DNA of 64,000 nucleotides from Branchiostoma floridae. Its lineage: Eukaryota; Chordata; Leptocardii; Amphioxiformes; Branchiostomatidae. Below the pieces are notes generated by a model that was given only the letters and a program-made list of their open reading frames with translations, had not been told where the DNA came from and searched no databases. Below are positions 36,401 to 45,660 of the stretch, in pieces. The DNA lies in the NCBI RefSeq assembly GCF_000003815.2, contig NC_049982.1, forward strand, positions 28,520,329 through 28,584,328, in the 5' to 3' direction. A program made the position numbers and the translations under genes. How positions within the stretch are numbered: position 1 is the stretch's first letter; each line of letters starts with the position of its first letter.

Positions 36401-39400
36401 AGCTAAAAAAAAGGGGGAGGGGGGCAAATTTAGCTGACACATTATCTTAATCTTTCAAAGTCTATGGTGAAAAAAAGAAAGACATCTTTTCACAGACTAG
36501 ACAATTCGGTCACCCACGGCATGATGGGTAAACTGCCATATGGCGCGTGCCACACCTGGAATAACGACTAATCCTGAAGGAAAAATGTCGGGAATCGTAT
36601 CCCAAATTTTTCCTTTCTTCTCTTTTTACTGACAGTTTTTTTGCCAGATGGCAATTGTATTTGTCAGGCTCTGGTGTATAATCAAGCGATAGGGAACTTA
36701 TGCTTCTTAACCTTTGGTGATGGTGGGGGGATCTAGTTAGGCTAGATTCCTGGGGGGCAGGGGTGGTTGTTGAAAGCTAGGAAAGGTTGCCTGACACCTA
36801 AACATATCACCCTACCCCCACAGTACCATCCTATTGAAGCGCCACAGCCTGGTACTGATTAGAAACAAAACTCTCAAAAGTCCGACTAATTTACACAATG
36901 ACACAAGAAACTGGCCTTGAAGACAAATTACATTATTCCATAGAACAGACAAGTTCTAATAGTTTTTGATTTATCAAAGAGACCTACAAAAAAAGGACCT
37001 AGCTTCTTACAAATTTTACCTTTAAAACAACAACAGTTGCCCTCAAAATATGTTTTTACTCAGAGTCCAAGTGTCAAGTGCAACAATGAGGAGTGACTTT
37101 GAGTTTTTTAATCCGACAGGTCTATTTTTAGTCTTGCTTTTAAGTAGGGAGTCAATGCAATTTGGCTGGCTGACAAAGTAAGCCTTTTGACGTCTTGCAC
37201 CTTGAAACCCTATATGAGGAAACTTTCTACTTACGAAAAAGCCCCCCTGCCGCACACATCAGTAGATATTTCAGACAATAACGACGCACATTAGCATGCT
37301 AAACACGAACACAACCCGTCACCGAAAATCTACCATAAGACATGTGCCTGTGGCGCTACACGCCGCGCCTTTAACCGCTGCCAAAACGTGTACACGATTA
37401 AAGAGACGTTCTAGAAACATGACCTTTCCAAACGAGGCTTCGACAAACGCTTGCCACCTTGAAAAGATTTGCCCCTCGCAACCTCTACAAGCATAGCGAT
37501 CCAACCAAGTCGCTACATTTAAGTATTTATACATGATTGTCACTGCTAGACTTTAGAGATGACCTTTGTGATTTGGTGAAACCGTTGGTTAATGGCATAG
37601 GTTAGGCGCTTGTCGCTGGGTGAATTTAAAGGTAGCGATTCTGCATTTAACACTGCCGCCTTGTTACCTAATGCAAAAGGCCTGTTTGACGTTTCAGATT
37701 CTTGCATGTGCGTATAAATTATTTAATCGTATGTTTCTTTGTAAAACAAAGGAGGTTTGGTAAAACCAATCTTGCATATTCCAACTTTTTTTCCAATCTT
37801 AGAGCCTCACCAAAGTTGATACTGACACAATTCTTTACAAAATTTTAGCAAGAGGACTCCATGAAAACAAAGGGCTGGGAAAAAAACTTGCCTCAGTTGC
37901 TGAAACTGTTTTAAGTTCATATTCTAATGTAGCGCCTTTTTTTTTTTCAAATCAAACGACCGAGAAATGAAATTGGTGCGGCCTCAAACGAAGCAACGAG
38001 TCATTTCGTTTTTTTAATGTTTTCGCTCAGACATTTCAGAGCTAGAACCGGGATTTGAATAATGCAGCTTATCTAGCTACTGGCTCGAGACTCATTTAGG
38101 GGGTAAAATGAAAATCCAGGTCTTTGAAGGGATCACCTAGGAGAGTTAATTTCAGGCGCAACAAAATACCTGCTCCCATGACATTTGATATAAAAGGTTT
38201 CGCCTCCATTCAAAATTCAACAAGACAGTATGCGTCAATAAGTAACAGAAAAGTCTTGTCAAGATTCTTCCAAAACAATTCTTTTGACCTAAAATGAAGA
38301 AGCAGTTGTTTACCTTCACAAAGGAATAAAAAAAGTACTAAAATAACTGTCTAGGAGTTAATATTATCGAAAAGACATGTTACAAGTAAACGATATCCTG
38401 TCGAGATATTTCAAAACTGGCACTTGTTTACGTTCACCAAGAAATAAAAAAAATTACTAACATAACTATCTAGAAGTGAATGTTATCCAAAAAGACATGT
38501 TACAAGTAAACGATATCCTGGCGAGATATTTTGCAACTGGTTTTCCAAATGTTGGGTTAACCTTCTTTTGATCTGGGCACGCCCGCCGATGCTCTAACCG
38601 ACCCCGCACCTTCTAAATACAGACGCATTGGCGGACATGAAGGCTATAGCCTTACACTTGGACGGCCCTCTGGCCCATATATGCCACCGAAATGACCCCT
38701 GTAATAAGAGGACCTTCCCCTGTAATAAAAATCACAGTGGGAGATCCACACTTTCTGGAACACCCATGCCTTCGAACACGTCTAGTTTAAAACAACTGTA
38801 ATGTAAATCAACTAGCTCACTCCTTTATGGTACGGATTTTTGTCTTTCACCACTTTTGAACACTGGGGAATATGACTGAGAATAAATGGACAGTGGGTAG
38901 GCTACTACCGATATCACTGGGACATGGCTTTTACAACCATATCAGCTAGCTGATGAACGTGAGTATGGCCAAGACATACAGGGGGACAATTCAAGGGCAG
39001 AAAATGGCAACTGATCTAGAGGACATTTTCCAAATGTCTAGTATACAGTACTAGTAGCAGATAACATGTTTAGTGTAAAAATATAGCAAAATCGCTGTAC
39101 AGTAAGATAACTTTATGGGGAAAACTGTTTGGAAGCACATTCATATTTATAAGACCTGAACATTTCTTGCAAAAAAAGTCTTTCTTTTTCTATGAAGAAT
39201 ATCTTGTATAAACCTTTATTTTCTGTGAAACGAGGATATTCATTTCTACCAATAGCTGAAGATTTCTTGCAAAGAAATTCAATTTCTTTTTTATTTTGAC
39301 AATGCATATGTTGTAGGAATGTTTTGTTTGTCTTATACTTTCAGTAAACAGTTGCACAATCAACTCTTAAAGGATGTTTATTTTTCAGAAAACTTCTAAA

Positions 39401-40785
39401 ATGTTTTGTTTTTTTACCCTGAATACACATTTTACCCCCTTTTACCCCATGCCTTCACCCCATGAGACTTTCAGTGGCTCTGTACCCTTATCCGAGAGGA
39501 TTAAATTGGGGCCGAACTCTCATGTGCATCTGAAAGGCACAAATCCTCCTAAAAGAAATTTAAAAATCCTGGATTAAGTTGACTATAATTTTCGGGGCAG
39601 GACGAACAAAAGAAGTGGATGTTGATCTTTTGTCTAGTGTGTCTACAACCGAGAGGGAGATATTCTTCCTGAGATTTTATTCTTACCAAATATAGGTCAT
39701 TTGGGGCTAACATTAGGGAAGGTTAGGTAAGTCAGAGTAAACAAAAAAAGAAAAAAAATTTCTGACAGAAAACGTTACTTAAAACTGGTAATCTTTTTGT
39801 GGGCAATTTGTAGATTTATGCTTTATGTAAATATCTACAAACAAGTTTTAAAAAAAAGAACTCTTCCAGAGTTTAATTTACTTGCTGAACATTGTGGTGT
39901 TAAATTGGAAACCTTGTAAAATATTTTGTGCCGACAGGATTTCTAGAGGCGTGAAGTTCTTCCCCACTCGATAATATTCACACCTAGGCCAGAAGTGTGC
40001 AAAGAAGATTCCAGGATTTAGAGGGGAGGGGGGCGAATTCCCGGAAATGTGTTCATTTCATAATGTAAAAACATTTCCCCATTTTCAACATACGGAAAGT
40101 TCTTTTCAAAAAGACAGCCACTAAATGTACCAATAGCCCGAGGCTAGGATTTCCCGTCCTTTTCATTGGCATGAACACCTACTGTTTAGGGGCAACCCCA
40201 ATTTTCCGCTAAAAGGGGCACGAAAAAGAAGTTGGAGCGTTGACTGGCAGCAAGATTGAGCTCAGATAAAATCGTCACAAATCGTCTGACAAGTTTGGGT
40301 GGAGAAAAATTAGCAGGAGGAATTCGTAACGCTGTGGTTGGGGAGAGGAGAAGGCATGGTGGCTCGTCCGTGAGACTTCTTGTCCAAACAGTCCATAACA
40401 TTCCTCCCCGTCCATTCATTCTTGGCAAATTTAGATTGAAGACCAGTTTCTTCCCTCTCCCTCCCTTTTCTTTCTTTTCCCTAAAGAGTGGGGCAGGGCC
40501 TTTTTTTATTCATTCCTCCCATTAATTGTGGTGCGCTGCTGCGAAAATAATAGTCTCCACTGTATGCTGACTAATGAGCGACCAAACGACCATCATTTAC
40601 ACGACAATGTTCAATGCTCACTCAATGGGACAACTCTAGTGGAAAATCTACACAAATTTGCCACACATTTTCCTTGTTTAGAAGTGTGAAGAAATGGAGG
40701 AAAAATAATGATCCTTACCTCGAGCTCCCAGTGTTGATTGGACATGTAGGAAAAACAAGAGTGCGGTCCACAACATCGCCATCAT
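9006..40785 (-). CDS. FGFRL1: FGFRL1, fibroblast growth factor receptor-like 1 (complete spliced CDS)
   Basis: A membrane FGF/heparin-binding receptor lacking a kinase. The minus-strand join is 40785-40719, 29556-29284, 11385-11338, 11142-10987, 10827-10696, 10247-9891, 9481-9006. It gives 1509 nt, 502 residues plus stop (human protein 504). Order: signal peptide (1-21), Ig1 (Cys47-Cys95), linker 114-130, Ig2 (Cys157-Cys207) with basic [10 protein letters not shown] heparin-binding-like stretch, Ig3 (Cys254-Cys325) including NTTVDFG and [18 protein letters not shown], membrane helix about 371-392, and a tail ending in [10 protein letters not shown] and HIHYQC. The HIHYQC end is diagnostic of FGFRL1 rather than FGFR1-4. 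All six introns are phase 1. Four N-glycosylation sequons occur in the Ig domains. The gene is known from cephalochordates. Confidence 0.96.
9482..9890 (-). other. FGFRL1 intron between Ig3 and terminal exon
   Basis: About 410 bp, GTAAGA to TGCAG on the minus strand. No repeat or coding feature seen. Confidence 0.8.
9891..10247 (-). CDS. FGFRL1: FGFRL1 exon: Ig3 domain
   Basis: 357 nt, phase 1 both ends, from CCCCAG| to |GTAAGA. Encodes [20 protein letters not shown] through the paired cysteines (SFQCRV and [12 protein letters not shown]) to AAFLTVKP. A whole Ig3 in one exon, as in vertebrate FGFRL1, so there is no IIIb/IIIc exon choice as in FGFR1-3. [12 protein letters not shown] is a family signature. 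Higher GC than its surroundings. Confidence 0.96.
10229..10505. repeat. 137-bp tandem duplication overlapping the Ig3 exon acceptor
   Basis: 10231-10368 and 10368-10505 are near-identical (GTCGTCATGCGAGCTGGG at both left ends, then CTCTGTACAAAAAT, TCCACAGTTTCCACATAGCT, AGTAATCTCTAAGCAGAT). On the minus strand each copy carries a CAG acceptor plus the first 16 nt of the Ig3 exon. The copy nearer the transcript 5' end has its AG at 10386-10385. If that acceptor were used, the frame would end after about 20 codons. Confidence 0.88.
10696..10827 (-). CDS. FGFRL1: FGFRL1 exon: second half of Ig2
   Basis: 132 nt between TTGTGCAG and GTGAGC. Encodes [20 protein letters not shown], then [12 protein letters not shown] and [11 protein letters not shown]. 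It contains Cys207 of Ig2, the DSGRYTC signature and an NAT glycosylation sequon. The Ig2 fold is split over two exons. Confidence 0.95.
10987..11142 (-). CDS. FGFRL1: FGFRL1 exon: first half of Ig2 with basic heparin-binding-like segment
   Basis: 156 nt between GTCCAACAG and GTACAA. Encodes (T)[18 protein letters not shown], then [20 protein letters not shown] and [22 protein letters not shown] and SSVRLKC follow vertebrate FGFRL1 closely. The KMRRKIIQR cluster corresponds to the FGFR heparin-binding site. Confidence 0.95.
11338..11385 (-). CDS. FGFRL1: FGFRL1 micro-exon: Ig1-Ig2 linker
   Basis: 48 nt between CTTCTTTTAG and GTGAGT, phase 1 on both sides. Adds [16 protein letters not shown]. 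It is symmetrical and could be skipped without a frameshift. Vertebrate FGFRL1 also has a linker starting with Asp-Asp here, longer and Ser/Gly-rich. The classic FGFR acid box is essentially absent. Confidence 0.85.
16010..16370. promoter_or_regulatory. Candidate intronic enhancer rich in homeodomain and Otx-type motifs
   Basis: Dense recognisable sites: CCAATTAACG, CTAATGAGCGCTAATTACC, GTTAATTTGG, ATGCTAAT (16186-16193), TATGCATCTG, and GGATTAG/GGATTTAG (Otx-like). An E box-like CAGGTGTGG is also present. There is no ORF. Conservation cannot be tested here; the call is inference from motif density. Confidence 0.3.
17560..17785 (+). repeat. Three-copy tandem repeat, 72-77 bp unit
   Basis: ACTTCTAGAC recurs at 17560, 17637 and 17709. 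Each is followed by a C-run, AAAAAAGAGA-type purines, TTTCTCTCTTTCAAGCCATT and AAGAAC. Confidence 0.85.
19090..19400. promoter_or_regulatory. Candidate intronic regulatory island with paired Fox sites
   Basis: GC-richer than its flanks. It contains TTGTTTAT|GATAAACAG at about 19217-19232, two head-to-head forkhead sites, and TTGTTCAAACAAG near 19362. A 91-codon ORF overlaps it but matches no family I recognise. Confidence 0.28.
21372..21439 (+). mobile_element. Right-end fragment of the ACGCTAGTTCACC MITE family
   Basis: Ends GGATAAAGGTGAACCAGCGT, as in the complete copy at 25306-25520. The preceding CATCCCTAAATACG and GGTTACCCTCGG also match. The left half is missing. Confidence 0.75.
23357..23600 (+). 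repeat. Diverged tandem duplication, about 145-bp period
   Basis: GAAAAGAC(T/C)TGCTAGA at 23358 and 23503, each followed by CACTTTCAACCCTACC-type sequence, then TTGTAA(T/C)(C/G) and GTTTA. Confidence 0.7.
23618..23795. mobile_element. MITE-like inverted repeat element, 178 bp
   Basis: Ends TAGTGTAAAT and ATTTACACTA are inverted repeats. Inner inverted segments TTTCGCGGTG and CACCGCGAAA allow further folding. A related diverged sequence (TTCGCGGTG ... CACCGCGAA) lies at about 47353-47440. Confidence 0.5.
24156..24310 (+). repeat. 42-bp direct repeat pair
   Basis: AATTTTATCAAAGGATCTTT to ACATCTGAATTTTTC occurs at 24156-24197 and 24269-24310 with one mismatch. Confidence 0.85.
24890..25070. 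promoter_or_regulatory. GC-rich intronic island with a perfect RFX X-box palindrome
   Basis: GTTGCCATGGCAAC at 24988-25001 is the full palindromic X-box bound by RFX factors. The neighbouring sequence has GGATGATGCTAATGG, AGAGTTAATCATT and CAGGTGG, and a GC content well above the intron average. Function is inferred. Confidence 0.4.
25306..25520. mobile_element. MITE, ACGCTAGTTCACC family, complete copy (215 bp)
   Basis: TIRs ACGCTAGTTCACCTTTATCC and GGATAAAGGTGAACCAGCGT, flanked by TA on both sides (25304-25305, 25521-25522). The subterminal GGTTACC/GGTGACC segments are also inverted. No ORF. Related copies: 21372-21439, 49137-49358, 61825-62033 and 63885-64000. Confidence 0.88.
25617..25809. 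mobile_element. Short inverted-repeat element, 193 bp
   Basis: TACTGTAAAC at 25617-25626 and GTTTACAGTA at 25800-25809 are perfect 10-bp inverted repeats around an AT-rich, non-coding core. Confidence 0.4.
27811..27827 (+). repeat. Poly-G tract
   Basis: An almost pure G run, possible G-quadruplex former. Others occur at about 47136-47158, 50201-50227, 58546-58559 and 62470-62486. Confidence 0.8.
28430..28860. promoter_or_regulatory. GC-rich island with RFX-like X-box
   Basis: About 430 bp of GC-rich sequence just upstream (+ coordinates) of the Ig1 exon. GTTGCTACGGTAAC at 28775-28788 fits the X-box pattern. It also contains CCCGCGGCCGGGAGC. No ORF with family resemblance. Confidence 0.3.
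29284..29556 (-). CDS. FGFRL1: FGFRL1 exon: Ig1 domain
   Basis: 273 nt between CGCGACAG and GTAAGT, phase 1 both ends. Encodes [20 protein letters not shown], then [20 protein letters not shown] (Cys47 and the Ig tryptophan), and [20 protein letters not shown] (Cys95). GPPR at the signal-peptide junction and [22 protein letters not shown] are strongly FGFRL1-like. The isolated exon sits between an 18-kb and an 11-kb intron. Confidence 0.96.
31350..31600. promoter_or_regulatory. Candidate intronic regulatory element
   Basis: A GC-rich block with TTTACGTCACG (CRE-like, near 31479), CATTAATTAGACGCG (homeodomain) and GTCGTACGG. Surrounding intron is AT-rich. No ORF of interest. Confidence 0.25.
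33935..35224. mobile_element. Non-autonomous PIF/Harbinger-like transposon, 1290 bp
   Basis: Perfect 34-bp TIRs starting GGCCCACTTTACATTACG and running into GCGTTAGCGG, flanked by TTA target duplications (33932-33934, 35225-35227). Just inside the left TIR the motif GCGTTAGCGGGA/GGCTG recurs in direct and inverted forms. The interior has no transposase-length ORF. TTA plus GG-starting TIRs match the superfamily hallmark, also seen in the 423-bp MITE at 4861-5283, though the TIR sequences differ. Confidence 0.9.
35836..35950 (+). repeat. Repeat fragment with TAGCCTGGGCGCCAGAC motif
   Basis: GTAGCCTGGGCGCCAGACTT here recurs as TAGCCTGGGCGCCAGACTG at 45181, and a variant occurs at 45580. Its right edge (CTGGCATGCTAGC, GTAGGCTA) is partly inverted relative to the left. 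Probably the end of a dispersed element. Confidence 0.45.
38303..38542 (+). repeat. Tandem duplication, two copies of 120 bp
   Basis: GACATGTTACAAGTAAACGA and ATCCTG at 38374 recur at 38494. The TTGTTTAC(C/G)TTCAC lead and GAGATATTT(T) trailing sequence also repeat. Confidence 0.85.
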
Positions 40786-40822
40786 CTGTTGTACAGGTCT
40801 TCTTACACTCGAGTCAGAAAAT
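40719..40822 (-). CDS. FGFRL1: FGFRL1 exon: 5' UTR end and signal peptide
   Basis: The exon starts after a strong acceptor (TCTTCTTCTTTCTCTAG|) at 40822; translation starts at ATG 40785-40783. It encodes [20 protein letters not shown] then AR, a typical cleavable signal peptide, and ends CGAG|GTAAGG in phase 1. Three Met codons (residues 1, 2 and 4) could initiate; the first is chosen as the most 5'. The leader before it has in-frame codons but no ATG within the exon. Confidence 0.9.
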
Positions 40823-41614
40823 CTAGAGAAAGAAGAAGAAAAATCATCAACTAGGTGATAATGAGGAGGCATTATTAAGGCATTAGCGTTCTTTTGTTCG
40901 ATCAGACACCACGGGGAATTAATGAACCACTCAAATAGACTCACAGACAATGTGTTCAATTCTAAGGTCCACCTCCCACTGTTTTTTTTTTCTACTCCCC
41001 CCAAAAAACAATTTCCTTCCAATTTGTGTCCAAGTAAATTATTCCCTCTCTCCGTTTTCAGTTAACTGTTTAGCTTGCAAGTTTGGAAGGAAGCCGAACA
41101 AAAAAATATACGGCTTTCTGGCTCTTCAAGGCCTTGGTGTTTTGTAAACAAATAGAAGGAAAAAAGGGGTAACATTAGTAGAAAATAACCTCCCATGCTC
41201 ACTTTGACATTTGCTTGTCGGTTCAACTACAACAAAAACATACACTTTCCAACCAAACAAATAAAAAACCTTACACTATATTTGGTGGTAAAAATGTTGT
41301 AACCACCCAGACTGAAAAAAAAGGACCTGCACAACATAATTGTCCAGAGCAGGCGATGAATATGCAAGATAGTATTGCAAAGCACACAAGATCTGGAGAT
41401 ATTGTAAACAAGTCCGGCGGTAAAATCACCTCTCGATGGACTTCGACCCCTTTACGGGAGCCATGCCACTTCATAGACCACAAACTCTATCTGTACGCAA
41501 AAAAAAAAAGGTGGTCACTCTTACTATTCTTAGGTTATTTCTAGGTGGATTCAAATAAACATTCGCTAGTAGATATACCAAGTGGTTGGGTTGTTTGGCA
41601 CGAATGAAGGGGTC

Positions 41615-41690
41615 TAATTTGACCGGGCTTCGAACCCGTAACGTCCGGTACTGAACATCAAAACCCGTGAGCGGCCATCTGTAAAAGAAC
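41615..41690 (-). other. tRNA-like fragment (possible SINE head)
   Basis: On the minus strand TGGCCGCTCACGGG resembles an A box. About 25 nt later ACGGGTTCGAAGCCCGG forms a proper T-arm (CGGG/CCCG stem, 7-nt loop) with a B-box core. I could not fold a full cloverleaf with an anticodon arm, so a tRNA gene is not claimed. Confidence 0.3.
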
Positions 41691-42029
41691 CCCTCGCGCA
41701 CAACACAAACATACACAGATATGGGTGAGTAGTGGGAGCAAGAGAGAGAGTTAGACAGACAACCTTCTAGAGCAGCTTGGGTGGGAATGATGGCTAGGTA
41801 GTTCCTTCTTTTTCCTCCTTTCCGCCTCGCAACCTCGACATATCAAGTCCCGGAGAGAGTCCATTCTGTAGTCCTCGCACATGACTGTTGTTGTAGTTAG
41901 TCCGTCCACACGACGATATTCCCGACAACAACTTCAGCAGGGACGGGGGCAACAGGTCCCGTGACGTCCCCCACACACAGACAAGAAGTCACAACAGTCT
42001 CGATTCCTGGTATTTAGCGGTCCTGGTTG

Positions 42030-42620
42030 AGCATTTTGCCGGGAAAATGTTGGATTGTTGTTGTGAGGACCGCTGAGTGCACCACGTTCCCCTGCCGGTC
42101 GCGCCACTCACTCAACGGCGCTACAAAAACTCGCTACAGGAAAAATGCAACAGGTCCCACTGCGGCTATGAATCAATCGGTGGAAGGACTTTTCCTACCA
42201 AAAGCCCGTGCCAGTTCCACTTTAGGCCATTAACGCTCGAAAAGAATGATGTCCGAGGGTACCACGGCGAGGAAATTTTGTTTTCAAAAGCTTGTTTACC
42301 CCGCAAATACCAACAGAAAATGCCTGCCGCGGATAGAATGACACCCCCTTCGGCCAGCGGTGCCACGGTTTCCCGAGCGGACTCGCTGCCTTCTTCCGCC
42401 GCCTGGAGCCGATCGTCGACCAGGATGTCGCTGCCACGCGGCCCGGCGTGATACTTGTAGTCCTCCCGGCAGGGATTCCTCGTCTCCAGGGTCCCTGCTG
42501 GGCTACAACACGGCAAAAAATCCAATCAGGGCCGTCGGTGGTGGGGCTACGTCAGTGGTAGTCCAACGGGGCAGGCGTGTTTGGCTGGGAGTGCAACCCG
42601 AACCGTGTAAGCTCCACTCC
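42030..42620 (-). promoter_or_regulatory. CpG-rich block, candidate FGFRL1 promoter / first exon
   Basis: The first CpG-dense block 5' of the signal-peptide exon, about 1.2 kb away. On the minus strand it contains a 119-codon ORF (42525-42166) with a possible hydrophobic stretch (VAPLAEGGVILSAAGIFCWY) and a donor-like GGG|GTAAAC shortly after. The ORF has no family I recognise and overlaps an equally long ORF on the other strand, so it more likely reflects GC richness. A role as 5' UTR exon is inference. Confidence 0.3.
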
Positions 42621-45180
42621 CGGCCCCCTCCGATTCACAAAGCCGCCCAAACCCGCCTTTCACATGCTAATGTACTCCTCCAAATCTTCGTCCACCGACT
42701 TCCAATCCCATTGGAGGCCGGAAATCGTCCCAAATCGACGATATATCGTCCCGAGAAAAACTTGGTGGCCCAGACCCTAGCGGGAGTGCTCCCAAACTCT
42801 GAACCTGAGAGCTCACAAATGGGGGCGAGCCGTTCTGTTTGAATAGAGTCACATGAAAAGGGCCCGTTCAAGTGCCCATGTCCTAATACCGTGTGCGGGT
42901 AGGGTTTCACTCGCTGCTCTGGAGCGGGCTCTGCTCAAAGGCGGCGCGAGTAGGGGAAACAAAGGGCCCAGCGCAACACAACACCCCTTATGTAGAGGCC
43001 AGAGACCTGGACGGATCCTGTGGGGGGAATGGGTGAAGTACTATGAAGGGGGGTATATGTTCTCACATTTCTTAATCTACGATTGGAGCAAACAAAGAAA
43101 TATCAAAGAAAAACAATAATATCATATTTACCCGCCAATCAAGTTTGAAAAAATCGTGGATCAGATCATTTTATCATAAATGGTCGTTTTGTGGTGGTGA
43201 AGGGATATGCTTTGTTTACTTTTTAGCAAATACCGAGCCAATCTAAGAAGTCATCAAAAAGTACTCCATTTTGAAAGATGTCAGAAACTATGAGTCACGC
43301 AAAAAACGACCACCAGAAAAGGGGGTGTATTACTTGCACACGACTTTATACTATGATAGCTACCCTAGCACACTACAACAATCCATATAATCTCATAATA
43401 GTAATGATTTTCATGTGATATCACTATTTGTTAAGACTAAGACACGCCCAAGTAATAGAGAGATGGCGAGGCACTTTTTACGTACTTTTGTTTGTTATGC
43501 GTTTTTTACGCATTGCGTGCGTTCTAAGATCCACAATGCGCTCCCAGGACAAAGTAAATCCGGAAGTTTACAGAATGAACTGTCTGTAAGGTTTAAACCC
43601 GGTATGTTTTATTCTCCGACTCCCAGGTGCAAAAAGGCCTCTCTTGTCAAAAGCTTTCACAAAATCATCAAAATGTACGTATAATAAAAACAAAATATTA
43701 TGAATTTCTTTAAAAACAATGTCGAGCGTTACATAAAAGAAAAATTTTACTAGTATGTTTTGTTATATAAATGAATAAACGGGCATATGTGTAATGGAAA
43801 ATGCCATTATGGTTCAATAGCCTGGGTTGTTTACATTGGTTTCAGTTAAAGATTGTAAAAAATTAACCACGTTGGTGCTGTAATCTGCGCAATGTCAACA
43901 AACCGCGCGCTACAAAGATGGAAGGTCCCATTGGGAGTGGAGGGGGTGGCGTCTGTAGCGACTGAAACCCATCCAAGCATGCAGGGGTCACGGGTTAGCG
44001 GTTCCGTGCAAAGGACCATGAAACTGGCGACAGAAGACGGAGTTTTCTCGTGGCCTCAGGGCGGGAAGCGCGAACGAGAACACCCCGCATATTTTCCACC
44101 ACATTTAGGGGTCATCCTGGCCAAACCATGCGCGGTCGGGGGCCCTGTCTGACAGACGAGACCTTCTACTAGCGGACAAGTGCAGCCTGCCAAATAAGGC
44201 ATATGGACGAGCACACTATGTCCAAGGGGATACAAGGCACGATAAAATATACTGTAAAAGAATAAGTGTTTGCAGAGACTTAATCTAACGGTATGGAAGA
44301 AGATGAGATATTTATTAATAGTTTAAACTTTGTAGTTAAAAGAAGGTTCTAGGCGGGCAGATGACAGAACAAAAAATTTAGCGTCGTGGCAACCTCCCAT
44401 GACAACCGCGAACATATAAAGTCACCGCCAACATTTCCTCTTCTACAGTATAGTTCAAAACTGTGGAAATTCTTTCGTTTTTCAGAGTATTTTCCTGTTT
44501 TGTTGCTTTTTTCGTTTTTCTAGGAAATAGATATCAACTGATAAAAAAGATACATTTTGTCTTATTTCAAGAGAAACGAACCATCATTTTGACGAAAAAC
44601 AAAAATAAATAAGAAACGTTAACGTTGATAAAACTGGAATCAGTTTGTGTCAATGAAAGATAGTTTTGTAACTATTACTAACATCACTGCCCCTTTTTAA
44701 TTTAGAGTTCCCTTTGATATAATTTTTTCTTCTAAGTTCATTAGTTAGCTACATGAAAAGGTTTGTCGGTGGTTTAAAGCATATTGGTTATCAAAAGTAT
44801 GCAAATTATCGAATGATCTATCGATGTATATTCATGATCGGAAAATAACAAAACTCACCAATTAGCAAAACACACTCGATCTTCAACCCAAACAATCGCA
44901 GATGCTCGCTAAAACTCACAAATGACTTATAAGTGTGTATTTAAACTAATTCCTCTTGGAAACGCTTTTTGATTTCAGTATAAAATGGTTAAAAAAATGT
45001 TTGTATGGTCAAGAAACAAGAAAAATCCGTGTACATGTTGCGGGATAAAAGATGAAGGCGTGCGATCCCGAGCAGAGAAGATGGAACACATTTCATCTTC
45101 AATTTCAAGACCCCGCAGAGATGGGTTCGTCCACGGGTCAGGTCTAATTTCTACCGACAAGTGTGTCAGCTCACCCTGGT

Positions 45181-45660
45181 TAGCCTGGGCGCCAGACTGT
45201 TTCCAGGGGCTCTTCGCAGGCCAGCTCCTCGGCTGTAGGGTCCACATGCCCCCGAGGAAATTTTACCACAGAGCCCCCTACTTCTTCCCCTGTAATAAAC
45301 CATGCTTTTGGTGGTGTTTCTCACGATTTAACTCTCGGGGATAGTGGTAAAGTGTTCTTGAAGGAATTGTGGCCGCCTAGAGCCGAGAAGGCTGACCTGC
45401 GTAAAGCCTGGATGCCAGTCTTATTTCAGCTCTAGACGTCGAATGCTCTCATGGTCGGTTCCGGACAAGAAAGACTGGACCCCAAAATCGTGATAAAATA
45501 TTCAAATGACAGACGATAGATCTAAGTCTCAGTCTTTTTGGCCCGAAAACCGACCTACTACTAGAGAGTGTGCTGACGTAGACTGGACGCCAGACTGTTT
45601 CCAGGGCTTTCAGCTAGACCAGCTCCTCGGCCCCAGGGCCAACACGTGCCCCAAAGGAAA
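45181..45660 (+). repeat. Direct repeat pair, about 80 bp
   Basis: CGCCAGACTGTTTCCAGGG, then CCAGCTCCTCGGC, CAGGGTCCACATGCCC-like sequence and AGGAAA occur at 45181-45260 and 45580-45660. A weaker related start (GCCTGGATGCCAGTCTT) is at about 45407. Confidence 0.7.

Larger units (their letters stand above)
29557..40718 (-). other. FGFRL1 intron (about 11.2 kb) after the signal-peptide exon
   Basis: Non-coding. Contains a 1.29-kb Harbinger-like element (33935-35224), a 120-bp tandem duplication (38303-38542) and candidate regulatory islands at about 31350-31600 and 32030-32150. Nothing nameable in 29600-31300, 32200-33900, 35960-37250 or 38760-40700. Confidence 0.7.

Noticed and set aside
38570-38625. 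tRNA-like stretch (minus strand GGTCGGTTAGAGCATCGG)
   Set aside because: Resembles a D-arm/A box, but no acceptable B box or acceptor stem follows, so neither a tRNA nor a SINE is claimed.
42360-42842. 160-codon + strand ORF
   Set aside because: GC-rich antisense of the candidate CpG promoter; Arg/Pro-rich chance composition and no family match.
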